The notes beneath the pieces were generated by a model that searched no databases, was not told the DNA's origin, and saw only the letters and a program-made list of their open reading frames with translations. Source: Kitasatospora humi (GTDB lineage Bacteria > Actinomycetota > Actinomycetes > Streptomycetales > Streptomycetaceae). Taken from it: a stretch of DNA of 64,000 nt. The first letter of the stretch is position 1. Every line of letters starts with the position of its first letter. The stretch is from the NCBI RefSeq assembly GCF_020907985.1, contig NZ_JAJJPA010000003.1, positions 279,667 to 343,666 on the forward strand. Reading direction: 5' to 3'. Of this stretch, positions 1 to 9,076 are shown piece after piece. A program made the position numbers and the translations under genes.

Positions 1-1324
1 TGATGTCCACGCCGTTGGTCGGCTTCACCGCGACCAGCACGTGCGGCTCGGTGGCGAGCGCGCGGGCGATGACGACTTTCTGCTGGTTGCCGCCGGACAG
101 TGCGGCGACCGGGGTGGCGGGGCCGGGCGTCTTGATGTCCAGGTCACTGATCATCCGTGCTGCGAAGGCCCGGGTGCGGGAGGGCAGCACGGTGCCGTAC
201 GGGCCGAGCTGGTCGGTGACGGTGAGGGTGGCGTTCTCGGCGACGCTGCGCTGCGGGACCAGGCCCTGGAGGTGCCGGTCCTCGGGGACGAATCCGATCC
301 CGGCGGCCAGCGCCGCGGGGACCCTGCCGGTGCGCACCGCGCGGCCCGCGACGGTCACGGTGCCGGTGTGCGGTCGGTGCAGTCCGGCCAGGGTCTCGCC
401 GAGTCGGACGTTGCCGCTGGCGGCCGAGCCGGCCAAGCCGACCACCTCGCCGGCGCGGGCGGTCAGCGAACAGGACCGGTAGGCGCCGGCCAGGCCGAGG
501 TCCGCGACCTCCAGGAGCGCTGCGCCTGCGGCGGTCGCCCGGCCGCCGGCCGACCAGGCCGGCTCGGTGGCGGTGGACCGCTCGCCGGTCATCGCTTCGA
601 CCAGGGCGTGGTGGGCGAGTTCGGTGACCGGCGCGGTCAGGATGTGCCGGGCGTCGCGGTAGACGGTGACGGTGGTGCAGAGGTCGTAGACCTCCTGGAG
701 GTGGTGCGAGATGAACAGGAACGCGACCCCCTGCCGCTGGAGCTCCCGGAGCTTGGCGAAGAGCAGCTCGATGCCGCGCGCGTCCAGCTTGGCGGTGGGC
801 TCGTCGAGGATGATGAACCGTGCGCCGAACGACAGCGCGCGGGCGATCTCCACGAACTGGCGCTGTTCCACGGTGAGTTGTTCGGCCCGCAGCCGGGGGT
901 CCACGTCGACGCCGTACTCGGCGAGGAGTCCGGCAGCTCGGGTCCGCAGGCGCCTCCAGCTGACGGGGCGCAGCAGGCCGGTGCGCTGCCCGTTCAGGCC
1001 GTGCCGGTTCAGGAACAGGTTCTCCGCGACGGTGAGCGCGGGGATGACGGTGGAGCGCTGGTAGACGCAGGCGACCCGGGACCGCCAGGCATCCGTGTCG
1101 CCAGGGGCCGGCGCGGGTTCACCGTTGAAGCGGAGGGTGCCGGCGTCAGCTTGCTGAAGGCCCGTCAGGATCGAGACGAGGGTGGACTTTCCCGCTCCGT
1201 TGCGGCCGACCAGGGCGTGCGACTCGCCGGGGGCGACGGTGATGCGGGCGTCGCTGAGGGCGACGGTGGCGCCGAAGCGCTTGGTGATCCCGTCGGCCTC
1301 GACGACGGGGCTGGGGTCCGCCAT
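1..1324 (-). CDS. Sugar ABC transporter ATP-binding protein (RbsA/MglA type), 3' end cut off by the window
   Basis: ATPase of a ribose/galactose-type (CUT2) sugar importer, two fused ABC domains on one chain, acting on the inner membrane face. The first Walker A, GRNGAGKST, is at residues 40-48, the first Walker B is ILDEPTA, and the second domain carries LSGGNQQKV. The first signature (LTVEQ) is degenerate, as is usual for the N-terminal half of RbsA. About 441 residues are visible and family members are near 500, so only the C-terminal tail and stop are missing. The ATG at 1322-1324 is the natural start. The gene lies 78 bp downstream of the binding-protein gene and in the same direction, so the two form one operon whose permease is probably beyond the window. 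Its place next to the divergent L-fucose operon suggests L-fucose or a similar 6-deoxy sugar as substrate, which is inference. Confidence 0.93.
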   Translation of the reverse strand, partial: MADPSPVVEADGITKRFGATVALSDARITVAPGESHALVGRNGAGKSTLVSILTGLQQADAGTLRFNGEPAPAPGDTDAWRSRVACVYQRSTVIPALTVAENLFLNRHGLNGQRTGLLRPVSWRRLRTRAAGLLAEYGVDVDPRLRAEQLTVEQRQFVEIARALSFGARFIILDEPTAKLDARGIELLFAKLRELQRQGVAFLFISHHLQEVYDLCTTVTVYRDARHILTAPVTELAHHALVEAMTGERSTATEPAWSAGGRATAAGAALLEVADLGLAGAYRSCSLTARAGEVVGLAGSAASGNVRLGETLAGLHRPHTGTVTVAGRAVRTGRVPAALAAGIGFVPEDRHLQGLVPQRSVAENATLTVTDQLGPYGTVLPSRTRAFAARMISDLDIKTPGPATPVAALSGGNQQKVVIARALATEPHVLVAVKPTNGVDI

Positions 1325-1402
1325 GGCGGGTGTCCTTTCGCGGAGGTTCCCGGTCCCGGCTGGTCCAGCCGCACGGTGCGGCCGGAGGCGGCGCGGGGCC
1401 GG

Positions 1403-2440
1403 TCAGTGGCCGACGTTGTTGCCCCAGAGGCTCTTGTCGTCGACGTTGTCCTTGGTGACCAGCGGGGCGGGCAGCTGGTCCTCCAGGCCGTTGGGGATGG
1501 AGATGATGGTGGAGCCGTGGTCGGTGGGGCCGGGTTGGAAGGTCTTGCCCTCGGCGGCGGCCTCGGCGTAGGAGAGCGCGTACTTGGCGTAGAGGTCGGC
1601 GGGCTGGGAGACGGTCGCGTCGATCTGGCCCTGGCGGATCGCGTCGAACTCCTGCGGGATGCCGTCGTTGGAGACGATGGTGATGTGGCCGGGCCGGCCG
1701 GCGGGCTTGAGCAGGCCCTTCTGCTGGAGCAGGGCGAGGGTGGGCTGCAGGAAGGCACCGCCCGCCTGCATGTAGATGCCGTTGAGGTCGGGGTTGGCGG
1801 CCAGGGTGGACTGGAGCTTGGCGGAGGCCACGTCGCCCTTCCAGTCGGTGGCCAGCTCGATCACCTGGATGCCGGGGAACTCGCTCTTCATGCAGGAGGC
1901 GAAGGCCTCGGAGCGGTCCCGGCCGTTGATCGAGTCGAGGGCGCCCTGGAGCTCGGCGACCTTGCCCTTGCCGCCGAGCTGCTTGCCCAGGAACTCGCAG
2001 GCCTTGGTGCCGTACGCCCGGTTGTCGGCGCGCACCACCATGTAGACCTGCCCCTTGTCGGGGCGGGTGTTGACGCTGATCACCGGGATCTTCTTCGAGG
2101 CGAGCGCGTCGAGGGTGGAGGCGATGGCGCCGGTGTCCTGAGGGGCCATCACCACGGCCTTGGCGCCGGTGTTCTCGAAGACCTGCACGTTGGCGACCAG
2201 CTTGGTCACGTCGTTCTGCGAATTGCTGACCGGCAGGGTGTCCAGGCCCTGGGACGAGGCGTCGGACTTGATGTACTGCGCGTAGGAGTTCCAGAAGTCG
2301 GTGTCGGCGCGGGGCAGGTCGATGCCGATCTTCGGCTTGCCGGCGGCGGCCGAGCTGCCCCGGTCGCAAGCCGTGGCGAAGCCCGCGAGCACGACGACGG
2401 TGGCGGCCGTGGCCGCGATTCTGACGGAGCGAGACTTCAT
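1403..2440 (-). CDS. Sugar ABC transporter substrate-binding lipoprotein (periplasmic binding protein, RbsB type)
   Basis: Captures sugar outside the cell and delivers it to the CUT2 transporter encoded downstream. The 345-residue product starts with a basic, hydrophobic signal ending in a lipobox-like FATAC, with Cys25 as the likely lipidated residue. The body has the type I binding-protein look: GIDLPRADTDFWNSYAQYIK near residue 38, a PQDTGAI segment, and VVSNDG-like (TIVSNDG) hinge region. Length is normal for the family. It is the first gene of a leftward operon and is divergent from the L-fucose catabolic operon across a 507-bp gap, so it is probably regulated with it. The ligand cannot be read from sequence; L-fucose is the contextual guess and L-rhamnose or galactose are alternatives. 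Confidence 0.93.
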   Translation of the reverse strand: MKSRSVRIAATAATVVVLAGFATACDRGSSAAAGKPKIGIDLPRADTDFWNSYAQYIKSDASSQGLDTLPVSNSQNDVTKLVANVQVFENTGAKAVVMAPQDTGAIASTLDALASKKIPVISVNTRPDKGQVYMVVRADNRAYGTKACEFLGKQLGGKGKVAELQGALDSINGRDRSEAFASCMKSEFPGIQVIELATDWKGDVASAKLQSTLAANPDLNGIYMQAGGAFLQPTLALLQQKGLLKPAGRPGHITIVSNDGIPQEFDAIRQGQIDATVSQPADLYAKYALSYAEAAAEGKTFQPGPTDHGSTIISIPNGLEDQLPAPLVTKDNVDDKSLWGNNVGH

Positions 2441-2947
2441 GGTGGGTGGTCTCCTTGGCTGGGAAGGCCTGGGGCCCGGGGCGGGGGCCGGGACGGATGG
2501 TCGGGACCGCCGGTGGGGAGCGTGGCAGGACGGTCTCCCGGCGGGCCGGCCGCTGCCGGAGCGTGGGTGCCGGCGCTGCCGAGCCCTCCTGGAGTCATCG
2601 GATGGATCGTGGTAGGCAGGACCTTATGAGGCGGAAATCCGGCTGACAAGGGGAGACCTCTGAAGATTCGCAAATGTGACATCGCGGCGGCTCGGCCCTA
2701 GCGCTGGAGTCAAGACCTGCCGGTGGAGGCGGAATTCTCCTCTTGAGCCCGACGGATTGAATAGACGTCGGATGACTCCTTGCGGCGCCAAGGAGGTGAA
2801 ACGTATTGTCAGATCACGCCCATAGATCGGATGTATCCGCCTGGGTAGGCGTCGGATGTGCGCAACCCGCATGCCCGGTGCGGCAGTCACCGCGAGACGC
2901 GTTCGGCGACGGGGGCGGTGGCCCTCGAAGCGTGAGGAGATTCGGAC
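2441..2947. promoter_or_regulatory. 507-bp divergent control region between transporter and L-fucose operons
   Basis: No gene is supported here. The heptamer TCGGATG occurs three times within about 90 bp (2768-2774, 2827-2833, 2852-2858). The middle copy sits in an imperfect palindrome (2822-2836). The repeated motif next to two divergent sugar genes suggests binding sites for one regulator. A ribosome site, GTGAGGAG, lies just before the ATG at 2948. Confidence 0.5.
2822..2836. promoter_or_regulatory. Putative operator, ATAGATCGGATGTAT
   Basis: Fifteen bases differing at two positions from the perfect palindrome ATACATTGGATGTAT at 10077-10091, which lies upstream of the second L-fucose operon. 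The size and symmetry fit a dimeric GntR/FadR-type regulator. That the two sites bind the same protein is inference. Confidence 0.5.
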
Positions 2948-3799
2948 ATGAAGTTGATGCAGCTCGGCGATCCGGGAGCGGAGACGCCGGCGGTCCTCGC
3001 CGAGGACGGGTGTAGCTACGCGCTGTCCGGGCTGACCGCGCGGATCGACGGCGCCTTCCTCGCCGGAGGCGGCATCGAGCGGGTCCGCCGGGAGCTCGGG
3101 GCCGGCACGCTGCCGCTGCTGCACCCGGACGGCCTGCGGGTCGGCGCGCCGGTCGCCCGTCCGGGCAAGGTGGTCTGCATCGGCCTCAACTACCGTGACC
3201 ACGCGGAAGAGACGGGCGCCGCGATCCCCGAGCGCCCGGTGGTGTTCCTGAAGGACCCGGCGACCGTGGTCGGCCCCTACGACCGGGTGCCGATCCCGCG
3301 CGGCTCCGTGAAGACGGACTGGGAGGTCGAACTCGCCGTGGTCATCGGCCGCCGGGCCCAGTACCTCGCCGAACCCTCCCAGGCCCACGGGGTGATCGCC
3401 GGTTACGCGATCAGCAACGACGTCTCCGAGCGCGAGTTCCAGCTGGAGTACTCCGGCCAGTGGGACCTCGGCAAGTCCTGCGAGTCCTTCAACCCGCTCG
3501 GCCCCTGGCTGGTCACGCCCGACGAGATCGGCGACCCGCAGGCGCTGGACCTGGGCCTCGCCGTCAACGGCGAGGCCCGGCAGGCCGGCAACACCAAGCA
3601 CATGATCTTCGCCGTCGACCACCTGGTCTGGTACCTGAGCCAGTACATGGTGCTCAACCCGGGCGACGTGATCAACACCGGCACCCCGGCCGGCGTGGCC
3701 CTGGGCCTGCCCGGCAACCCGTACCTGCGCGCGGGCGACACCGTCGAGCTGTCCATCGACGGCCTCGGCACCCAGCGCCAGACGTTCGCCTCCGCCTGA
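2948..3799 (+). CDS. Fumarylacetoacetate hydrolase-fold enzyme, probable 2,4-diketo-3-deoxy-L-fuconate hydrolase
   Basis: FAH-superfamily hydrolase of 283 residues. The core begins at [16 protein letters not shown] (about residue 73); metal-binding acids are visible in [13 protein letters not shown] and SNDVSERE, and the C-terminal [11 protein letters not shown] motif is intact. In the non-phosphorylative L-fucose/L-rhamnose routes, FAH-fold proteins split the 2,4-diketo-3-deoxy acid into pyruvate and L-lactate; other FAH proteins act on acylpyruvates. The first gene of a five-gene overlapping operon containing the matching dehydratase and dehydrogenase, which makes the fuconate role likely. 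A clear ribosome site precedes the ATG. The assignment to this exact substrate rests on the neighbours. Confidence 0.9.
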   Translation: MKLMQLGDPGAETPAVLAEDGCSYALSGLTARIDGAFLAGGGIERVRRELGAGTLPLLHPDGLRVGAPVARPGKVVCIGLNYRDHAEETGAAIPERPVVFLKDPATVVGPYDRVPIPRGSVKTDWEVELAVVIGRRAQYLAEPSQAHGVIAGYAISNDVSEREFQLEYSGQWDLGKSCESFNPLGPWLVTPDEIGDPQALDLGLAVNGEARQAGNTKHMIFAVDHLVWYLSQYMVLNPGDVINTGTPAGVALGLPGNPYLRAGDTVELSIDGLGTQRQTFASA

Positions 3800-3807
3800 A
3801 AGGCCGC

Positions 3808-5163
3808 ATGTTGTCCCTGATCACCGCCATCGAGACCCACGACATCCGCTTCCCGACCTCCCGGGAGCTGGACGGGTCGGACGCGATGAACCCCGACCCC
3901 GACTACTCCGCCGCCTACCTCGTCCTGCGCACCTCGGACGGCGGCCCGCAAGGCCACGGCTTCACCTTCACCATCGGACGCGGCAACGACGTGCAGGTGG
4001 CCGCGATCCAGGCGCTGCGCGGCCACGTGGTGGGCCGGTCGGTCGCCGAGCTCTGCGCCGACCCCGGGGCGCTCTACCGCGACCTGATCGGCGACAGCCA
4101 ACTCCGCTGGCTCGGGCCCGAGAAGGGCGTGATGCACATGGCCATCGGCGCCGTGGTCAACGCCGTCTGGGACCTGGCCGCCAAGCGCGAGGGCAAGCCC
4201 CTCTGGCAACTGCTCGCCGACGCCGACCCCGAGTGGCTGGTCTCCCAGGTCGACTTCCGCTACCTCAGCGACGCGCTCACCCCTGACGAGGCGTTGGAAC
4301 TGCTGCGCCGGGGCAGGGAGGGCGCGGCCGAGCGGGCCACCGAGCTGCTGCGGCGCGGCTACCCCGCCTACACCACCTCGCCGGGTTGGCTCGGTTACTC
4401 CGACGAGAAGCTGATCCGGCTCGCCCAGCAGGCGGTGGCCGACGGGTTCACCCAGATCAAGCTGAAGGTCGGCGCCGACCTGGCCGACGACATCCGCCGC
4501 TGCCGCACCGCCCGTGCCGCCGTCGGCCCGGACGTCCGGATGGCCATCGACGCCAACCAGCGGTGGAACGTGGCCGAGGCCATCGAGTGGACCAACGCTC
4601 TCGCCGAGTTCGACCCGTACTGGATCGAGGAACCCACCAGCCCCGACGACATCCTCGGCCACGCGGCCATCCGACGCGGCGTCAGCCCGGTCAAGGTGGC
4701 CACCGGCGAGCACGTGCAGAACCGGATCGTCTTCAAGCAACTGCTCCAGGCGGGTGCGATCGACGTGCTCCAGCTGGACTCCGCGCGGGTCGCCGGGGTC
4801 AACGAGAACCTGGCCGTCCTGCTGCTGGCCGCGAAGTTCGGCATCCCGGTCTGCCCGCACGCCGGCGGGGTGGGCCTGTGCGAACTGGTGCAGCACCTGT
4901 CGATGTTCGACTACGTCGCGCTCTCCGGCACCATCGAGGACCGGGTCATCGAGTACGTGGACCACCTGCACGAGCACTTCGTCGACCCCGTCGTGATCGA
5001 CGACGGCCACTACCGGGCGCCCAGCCTGCCCGGCTTCTCCGCCGAGCTGCGCCCGGCCACCATCGCCACCTACACCTACCCCACCGGGGCGTTCTGGGCC
5101 GCCGACCTCGCCGACGCCGACCTCGCCGCCACCGTCGAATCCGCGAAGGAGCTGACCGCATGA
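3808..5163 (+). CDS. L-fuconate dehydratase (enolase superfamily)
   Basis: Removes water from L-fuconate to give 2-keto-3-deoxy-L-fuconate. The 451-residue chain has the mandelate-racemase subgroup plan: an N-terminal capping domain, then a barrel with the KLKVG lysine pair, metal ligands in [18 protein letters not shown] and ATGEHVQNR, and the late histidine in [16 protein letters not shown]. The sequence [20 protein letters not shown] near the start is characteristic of fuconate dehydratases. The frame is open far upstream, but the ATG at 3808, eight bases after the preceding stop and preceded by AAAGG, gives the family-sized protein. The stop overlaps the next start (ATGA), so translation is coupled. 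Confidence 0.95.
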   Translation: MLSLITAIETHDIRFPTSRELDGSDAMNPDPDYSAAYLVLRTSDGGPQGHGFTFTIGRGNDVQVAAIQALRGHVVGRSVAELCADPGALYRDLIGDSQLRWLGPEKGVMHMAIGAVVNAVWDLAAKREGKPLWQLLADADPEWLVSQVDFRYLSDALTPDEALELLRRGREGAAERATELLRRGYPAYTTSPGWLGYSDEKLIRLAQQAVADGFTQIKLKVGADLADDIRRCRTARAAVGPDVRMAIDANQRWNVAEAIEWTNALAEFDPYWIEEPTSPDDILGHAAIRRGVSPVKVATGEHVQNRIVFKQLLQAGAIDVLQLDSARVAGVNENLAVLLLAAKFGIPVCPHAGGVGLCELVQHLSMFDYVALSGTIEDRVIEYVDHLHEHFVDPVVIDDGHYRAPSLPGFSAELRPATIATYTYPTGAFWAADLADADLAATVESAKELTA

Positions 5164-5927
5164 GCGAGCGGAGCGAACTCGAGGGTCTCAAGGCGGTGGT
5201 CACCGGCGGCGCCTCGGGCATCGGGCTGGCCGTCGCCGAGCTGCTCAGCGGACGCGGTGCCGACGTCGCCGTGCTCGACCTCGACCCGAGCGGGCTCACC
5301 GCACCGCTGCTCGGCTTCACCGCCGACGTCAGCGACGGCGTCTCGGTCGGGGACGCGGTGGCCGGTGCGGCCGAGAGCCTGGGAGGCATCGACATCCTGA
5401 TCAACAACGCGGGCATCGGTGCCGCCGGCACGGTCGAGGACAACCCGGAGGGGGAGTGGCACCGGGTGCTGGACGTCAACCTGCTCGGCATCGTCCGCAC
5501 CACCCGCGCGGCCCTGCCGCACCTGCGCCACTCCGCCCACGCGGCGATCGTCAACACCTGCTCGATCGCCGCCACCGCGGGCCTTCCGCAGCGCGCGCTC
5601 TACTCGGCGAGCAAGGGAGCGGTACTCTCGCTCACGCTGGCGATGGCCGCCGACCACGTGCGGGAGGGGATCCGGGTGAACTGCGTCAACCCCGGCACCG
5701 TGGACACGCCCTGGGTGGGCCGACTGCTGGATGCCGCGGCGGACCCGGAGGCGGAGCGGGCCGCGCTGAACGCCCGTCAGCCGACGGGCCGGCTGGTGAC
5801 GGCCCAGGAGGTCGCGGCCGCCATCGCCTACCTCGCCTCCCCGGCCGCCGGCAGCACCACGGGCACCGCCCTCGCAGTGGACGGCGGAATGGTGGGCCTG
5901 CGCCTGCGGCCGGAGCAGAAGGGGTGA
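5160..5927 (+). CDS. SDR oxidoreductase, probable 2-keto-3-deoxy-L-fuconate 4-dehydrogenase
   Basis: Classical short-chain dehydrogenase of 255 residues. It has the nucleotide-binding VTGGASGIG near residue 14, an acidic residue after strand two (VLDLD) suggesting NAD preference, NNAG, a catalytic Ser in the TCSIAAT segment, and YSASK. The C-terminal [10 protein letters not shown] is typical. It overlaps the dehydratase stop by four bases and the next gene start by four bases. In the known L-fucose route an SDR oxidises C4 of 2-keto-3-deoxy-L-fuconate, producing the diketo acid that the FAH-fold enzyme cleaves; the operon position fits this. As an isolated SDR it could not be assigned a substrate. 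Confidence 0.92.
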   Translation: MSERSELEGLKAVVTGGASGIGLAVAELLSGRGADVAVLDLDPSGLTAPLLGFTADVSDGVSVGDAVAGAAESLGGIDILINNAGIGAAGTVEDNPEGEWHRVLDVNLLGIVRTTRAALPHLRHSAHAAIVNTCSIAATAGLPQRALYSASKGAVLSLTLAMAADHVREGIRVNCVNPGTVDTPWVGRLLDAAADPEAERAALNARQPTGRLVTAQEVAAAIAYLASPAAGSTTGTALAVDGGMVGLRLRPEQKG

Positions 5928-6988
5928 CGGCCCGTCCGGGAGGGCGCGCTCGGCCCGCAGCCGACCGCGTGACGCTGCGCCGTCACGGCCTCGGCCACAG
6001 CGCCGTGGCGGTGACCGAACTCGCCTTCGGAGCCGCCGCGATCGGGAACCTCTTCACCCCGGTCGGCGACGCGCAGGCCGAGGAGGCGGTGGACGCCGCC
6101 TGGCAGGCGGGGATCCGCTACTTCGACACCGCGCCGCACTACGGGCTCGGGCTCTCCGAGCACCGGCTCGGCGAGGCGCTGCGCGGTCGGCCCCGGGCCG
6201 AGTACGTGCTCTCCACCAAGGTCGGACGCATCCTGGAACCGGCGCCGGGAGCCGGTGGCGACGACCTGGCCGACGGCTTCGCCGTGCCGGCCACCCACCG
6301 GCGGCGCTGGGACTTCAGCGCGGCGGGGGTGCGCCGCTCCATCGAGGAGAGCCTGGCCCGGCTCGACCTCGACCGGATCGACATCGTCTACCTGCACGAC
6401 CCCGACGACCACGCCGAGCAGGCGCTCGACCAGGCTTACCCCGAACTCCACCGGCTCCGGGACGAGGGCGTGCTCGGCGCGATCGGCGTCGGGATGAACC
6501 AGGCCGAACTGCCCGCGCGGTTCGTGCGCGAGACCGACATCGACGTGGTGCTGCTGGCCGGCCGCTACAGCCTGCTCGACCAGCGCGGCCTCGCCGAGCT
6601 GCTGCCGGTGGCGGCGGAGCGCGGGGTGGGCCTGGTGGTGGGCGGGGTCTTCAACTCCGGCCTGCTCGCCGACCCGGCGCCGGGTGCAACCTTCGACTAC
6701 GCGGCGGCGCCCGCCGAGCTGCTGGCCCGGGCGCTGCGGCTGAAGGCCGTCTGCGAGCGGCACGGGGTCCCGTTGCGGGCGGCTGCGCTGCGGTTCCCGT
6801 TCGGGCATCCGGCGGTGGCGAGCGTGCTGGTCGGCCTGCGCAGCGCCGGGCAGGCCGAGGACGCCGCGGCGATGCTGCGGCACCCGGTGCCGGACGTGCT
6901 GTGGGAGGAGCTGACCGACCAGGGGCTGCTCCCGGCCGGCGTGCCGACGCCCCTGGACCCGCGGAACGGAACGGAGGAGCCGTCTTGA
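5924..6988 (+). CDS. Aldo/keto reductase, probable L-fucose (D-threo-aldose) 1-dehydrogenase
   Basis: Oxidises the anomeric carbon of L-fucose to L-fucono-lactone. The 354-residue protein has AKR catalytic residues in DTAPHYGLGLSEHRLG (Asp, Tyr), the lysine in LSTKVGRIL, and the histidine in VYLHDPD. This subgroup (the D-threo-aldose dehydrogenase type) is a common first enzyme of oxidative fucose breakdown. The GTG at 5924 overlaps the SDR stop (GTGA) and has GGAGCAGAAGG upstream; a second GTG at 5969 would remove an Arg/Pro/Ala-rich 15-residue extension and is a real alternative. Operon position supports the fucose role. Confidence 0.9.
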   Translation: MTARPGGRARPAADRVTLRRHGLGHSAVAVTELAFGAAAIGNLFTPVGDAQAEEAVDAAWQAGIRYFDTAPHYGLGLSEHRLGEALRGRPRAEYVLSTKVGRILEPAPGAGGDDLADGFAVPATHRRRWDFSAAGVRRSIEESLARLDLDRIDIVYLHDPDDHAEQALDQAYPELHRLRDEGVLGAIGVGMNQAELPARFVRETDIDVVLLAGRYSLLDQRGLAELLPVAAERGVGLVVGGVFNSGLLADPAPGATFDYAAAPAELLARALRLKAVCERHGVPLRAAALRFPFGHPAVASVLVGLRSAGQAEDAAAMLRHPVPDVLWEELTDQGLLPAGVPTPLDPRNGTEEPS

Positions 6989-7296
6989 GGATCGCCCTGC
7001 ACACCCGCGTCCGCCCGGACCGGATCGCCGAGTACGAGGCGGCCCACCGTGAGGTGCCGGCCGCGCTCACCGCCGCCATCCGCGCCGCCGGGGTGCGCGA
7101 CTGGACCATCTGGCGCAGCGGCACCGAACTGTTCCACCTGCTGGACTGCGAGGACTACGCCCGCCTGCTCGCCGAGTTGGCGGGCCTCCCGGTCAACATC
7201 TCCTGGCAGGCCAGGATGGCGGAGCTGCTGGACGTCGTCCACGACTACTCCGCCGAGGGCGCGGCGGCCGGCCTCCCGGTGGTGTGGGAACTGTGA
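6985..7296 (+). CDS. L-rhamnose/L-fucose mutarotase family protein (RhaM fold)
   Basis: Small ferredoxin-like sugar mutarotase that interconverts anomers, feeding the correct form to the first dehydrogenase. The 103-residue length matches RhaM. Near the start the pattern RIAEYEAAH places Tyr17 and His21 where RhaM has its catalytic Tyr/His; WRSG and FHLLDCEDY follow as expected. The start is TTG at 6985, overlapping the reductase stop (TTGA) with ACGGAGGAG about five bases upstream. An ATG farther upstream would add about 28 residues unlike the family and cross the previous gene. Last gene of the operon. Confidence 0.88.
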   Translation: MRIALHTRVRPDRIAEYEAAHREVPAALTAAIRAAGVRDWTIWRSGTELFHLLDCEDYARLLAELAGLPVNISWQARMAELLDVVHDYSAEGAAAGLPVVWEL

Positions 7297-7424
7297 CGGT
7301 CCGCCCGGGCCCGGCCTGACCGGGGCCGGCTCGGGCGGACTGCGAAGAAATCGGCGCGGGGCGGCAACCTTTCCGGGGCCGGCGGCAACCGAGCGGTGGA
7401 ACACCGACTCGACCGACCGAATGG

Positions 7425-8453
7425 ATGGCCATGAAGGCAACGAAGCACGCCGCTCCAGGAGCCTGGCGCAGGCTCCGGCCGACCGGGGGCATGCTCCTGG
7501 TGCTGCTGCTGACCGCCGGTGTGCCGGCCTGCGGGGTCCTGGCTCTCCTGGCTGTCCCCGGCGGCGGCGGAGCCGGTGCCGGGCGCCCCGCTGCGGCGTC
7601 CGCCACCTCCGCGGCGGCGCCGCGAGCGAGCGTCCCGCCCACTGCCGGGGCCCCGACGCCGGCCGCCGGCGCGAGCGCGGACGCCCCCGCCACGGTCACG
7701 GGCTCCGGTCGGCCGTCGGCCCCACCGACGCCCACGGACACGGTCGCGGCGACACCGCCGGCAAGGCCCACGGCTTCGGCCGCCCCGACGGCCCCCGTGA
7801 ACGGCACCGCGGGCACGGCCCCGGCGACGGCCGGCCTGGCGGGACGGATCAAGCCGGGTGTCACCAACCAGGGCGTCGCCACCGCCTACGCCGCGGGTGA
7901 CGGCAACGGCTCCTGCCTGTACGGGCCTTCCGACGACCTGATGATCGCGGCGATGAACCACACCGACTACGAGTCGGCCAAGGCCTGCGGCGCCTACGTG
8001 TCGGTGCGCGCCGCGAGCGGTGCCGCCATCACGGTGCGGATCGTCAACGAGTGCCCGGCGCCCTGCGCACCCGGTCAACTCGACCTCAGCCGGCAGGCCT
8101 TCGCCAAGCTCGCCGACCTGTCGGTCGGCCGGCTCCCGATCAGCTGGACGCTGCTGAGCCCCGACACCGCGGGCACCGTCTCGATCCGGTACAAGTCCGG
8201 TTCCAGCAAGTGGTGGTGCGGCATCCAGGCGCTCGGCCACCGGAACCCGCTGGCGGCGCTGGAGGTGCGCGGGCCCGGCGGCTGGCAGCAGCTGCCGCGG
8301 ACCGACTACAACTACTTCCTCTCCACCGACGGCACGGGCTGCGGCGGCGCGATCAGGATCACCGACATCTACGGCCAGCAGCTGACCGTCGACGGAATCC
8401 CCGTGCAGCCGGACGTGGCGCAACCCACCGGACTGCAGTTCGCCCGGCACTGA
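7425..8453 (+). CDS. Secreted bacterial expansin (double-psi beta-barrel plus binding domain)
   Basis: Predicted plant-cell-wall-loosening protein that acts outside the cell without hydrolysis. The 342-residue chain has a signal or anchor segment (LLVLLLTAGVPACGVLALLAV), a Pro/Ala/Thr-rich linker to about residue 140, then an expansin D1 barrel (ATAYAAGDGNGSCLYG through IVNECPAPCAPGQLDLSRQAF, keeping the conserved acidic DLS) and a D2-like beta-sandwich with aromatic residues (SSKWWCG, DYNYF). Two in-frame ATGs (7425 and 7431) give nearly the same protein and neither has a strong ribosome site. A short GC hairpin follows the stop. Such proteins bind cellulose or peptidoglycan. Confidence 0.85.
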   Translation: MAMKATKHAAPGAWRRLRPTGGMLLVLLLTAGVPACGVLALLAVPGGGGAGAGRPAAASATSAAAPRASVPPTAGAPTPAAGASADAPATVTGSGRPSAPPTPTDTVAATPPARPTASAAPTAPVNGTAGTAPATAGLAGRIKPGVTNQGVATAYAAGDGNGSCLYGPSDDLMIAAMNHTDYESAKACGAYVSVRAASGAAITVRIVNECPAPCAPGQLDLSRQAFAKLADLSVGRLPISWTLLSPDTAGTVSIRYKSGSSKWWCGIQALGHRNPLAALEVRGPGGWQQLPRTDYNYFLSTDGTGCGGAIRITDIYGQQLTVDGIPVQPDVAQPTGLQFARH

Positions 8454-8545
8454 GCCCCTGTCAGTCGCCGGGGGCTGTTATGCTCCCACCCCTTTGTTAG
8501 CGCGCACATGGCTTTGACCTGTACTGAAGAGAGGGCGACCGAGGA

Positions 8546-9076
8546 ATGCTCCTCGATGACGCGTCCGCGGAGTTCCACGATTTCTTCGAACGCCACTACG
8601 CCGAACTGTCCCGCCTGGCCCACATGTTGACCGGCCGGAGCGACGCGGCCGACGATCTCGCCGCCGACGCGCTGGTCGCCCTGTGGCAGCGCTGGGACCG
8701 GCTCCGCGCGGCCGACCACCCAGTGGCCTACGCTCGCGGGGTGGTGGCCAACATGGCGCGGGAGCGGATCCGCAGCGCGGTCCGCGAGCGACGGCGGATC
8801 ACGCTGTTCTGGTCCCGCACCCCGGAGCGGACGGACGGGCCGGACGTGGCGGCCGTGCTGGACGTGCGCTCGGCGCTCGCCCGCCTGCCGTTCCGCAAGC
8901 GGGCCTGCGTGGTGCTGCGCCACGCCTTCGACCTGTCGGAGCAGGAGACCGCGCTGGCGCTCGGCATATCGGTCGGCACGGTGAAGAGCCAGACCTCGAA
9001 GGGAATGGCCGAGCTGGAAGGGATGCTCGGCGCACGAGCGGTCGGCGAGCTGGTGGCAGGGAGGAGGAACCGGTGA
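8546..9076 (+). CDS. RNA polymerase sigma factor, ECF group, SigE-family type
   Basis: Redirects RNA polymerase to a stress or surface regulon. The 176-residue protein has region 2 (DFFERHYAELSRLAHMLTG through ALVALWQRWDRL) and region 4 with the HTH (LSEQETALALGISVGTVKS). No region 3 or C-terminal extension. The stop overlaps the start of the next gene (GTGA), a membrane protein, so the pair is translated together, as is common for ECF factors and their membrane regulators. It lies 92 bp after the expansin gene, which is a candidate target. Target promoters cannot be deduced from the sequence. Confidence 0.93.
   Translation: MLLDDASAEFHDFFERHYAELSRLAHMLTGRSDAADDLAADALVALWQRWDRLRAADHPVAYARGVVANMARERIRSAVRERRRITLFWSRTPERTDGPDVAAVLDVRSALARLPFRKRACVVLRHAFDLSEQETALALGISVGTVKSQTSKGMAELEGMLGARAVGELVAGRRNR

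Noticed and set aside
41..2629. 862-codon plus-strand frame opposite the ABC transporter genes
   Set aside because: It is antisense to two clear transporter genes, and its Gly/Asp/Val-rich low-complexity product is the usual shadow of high-GC codon bias.
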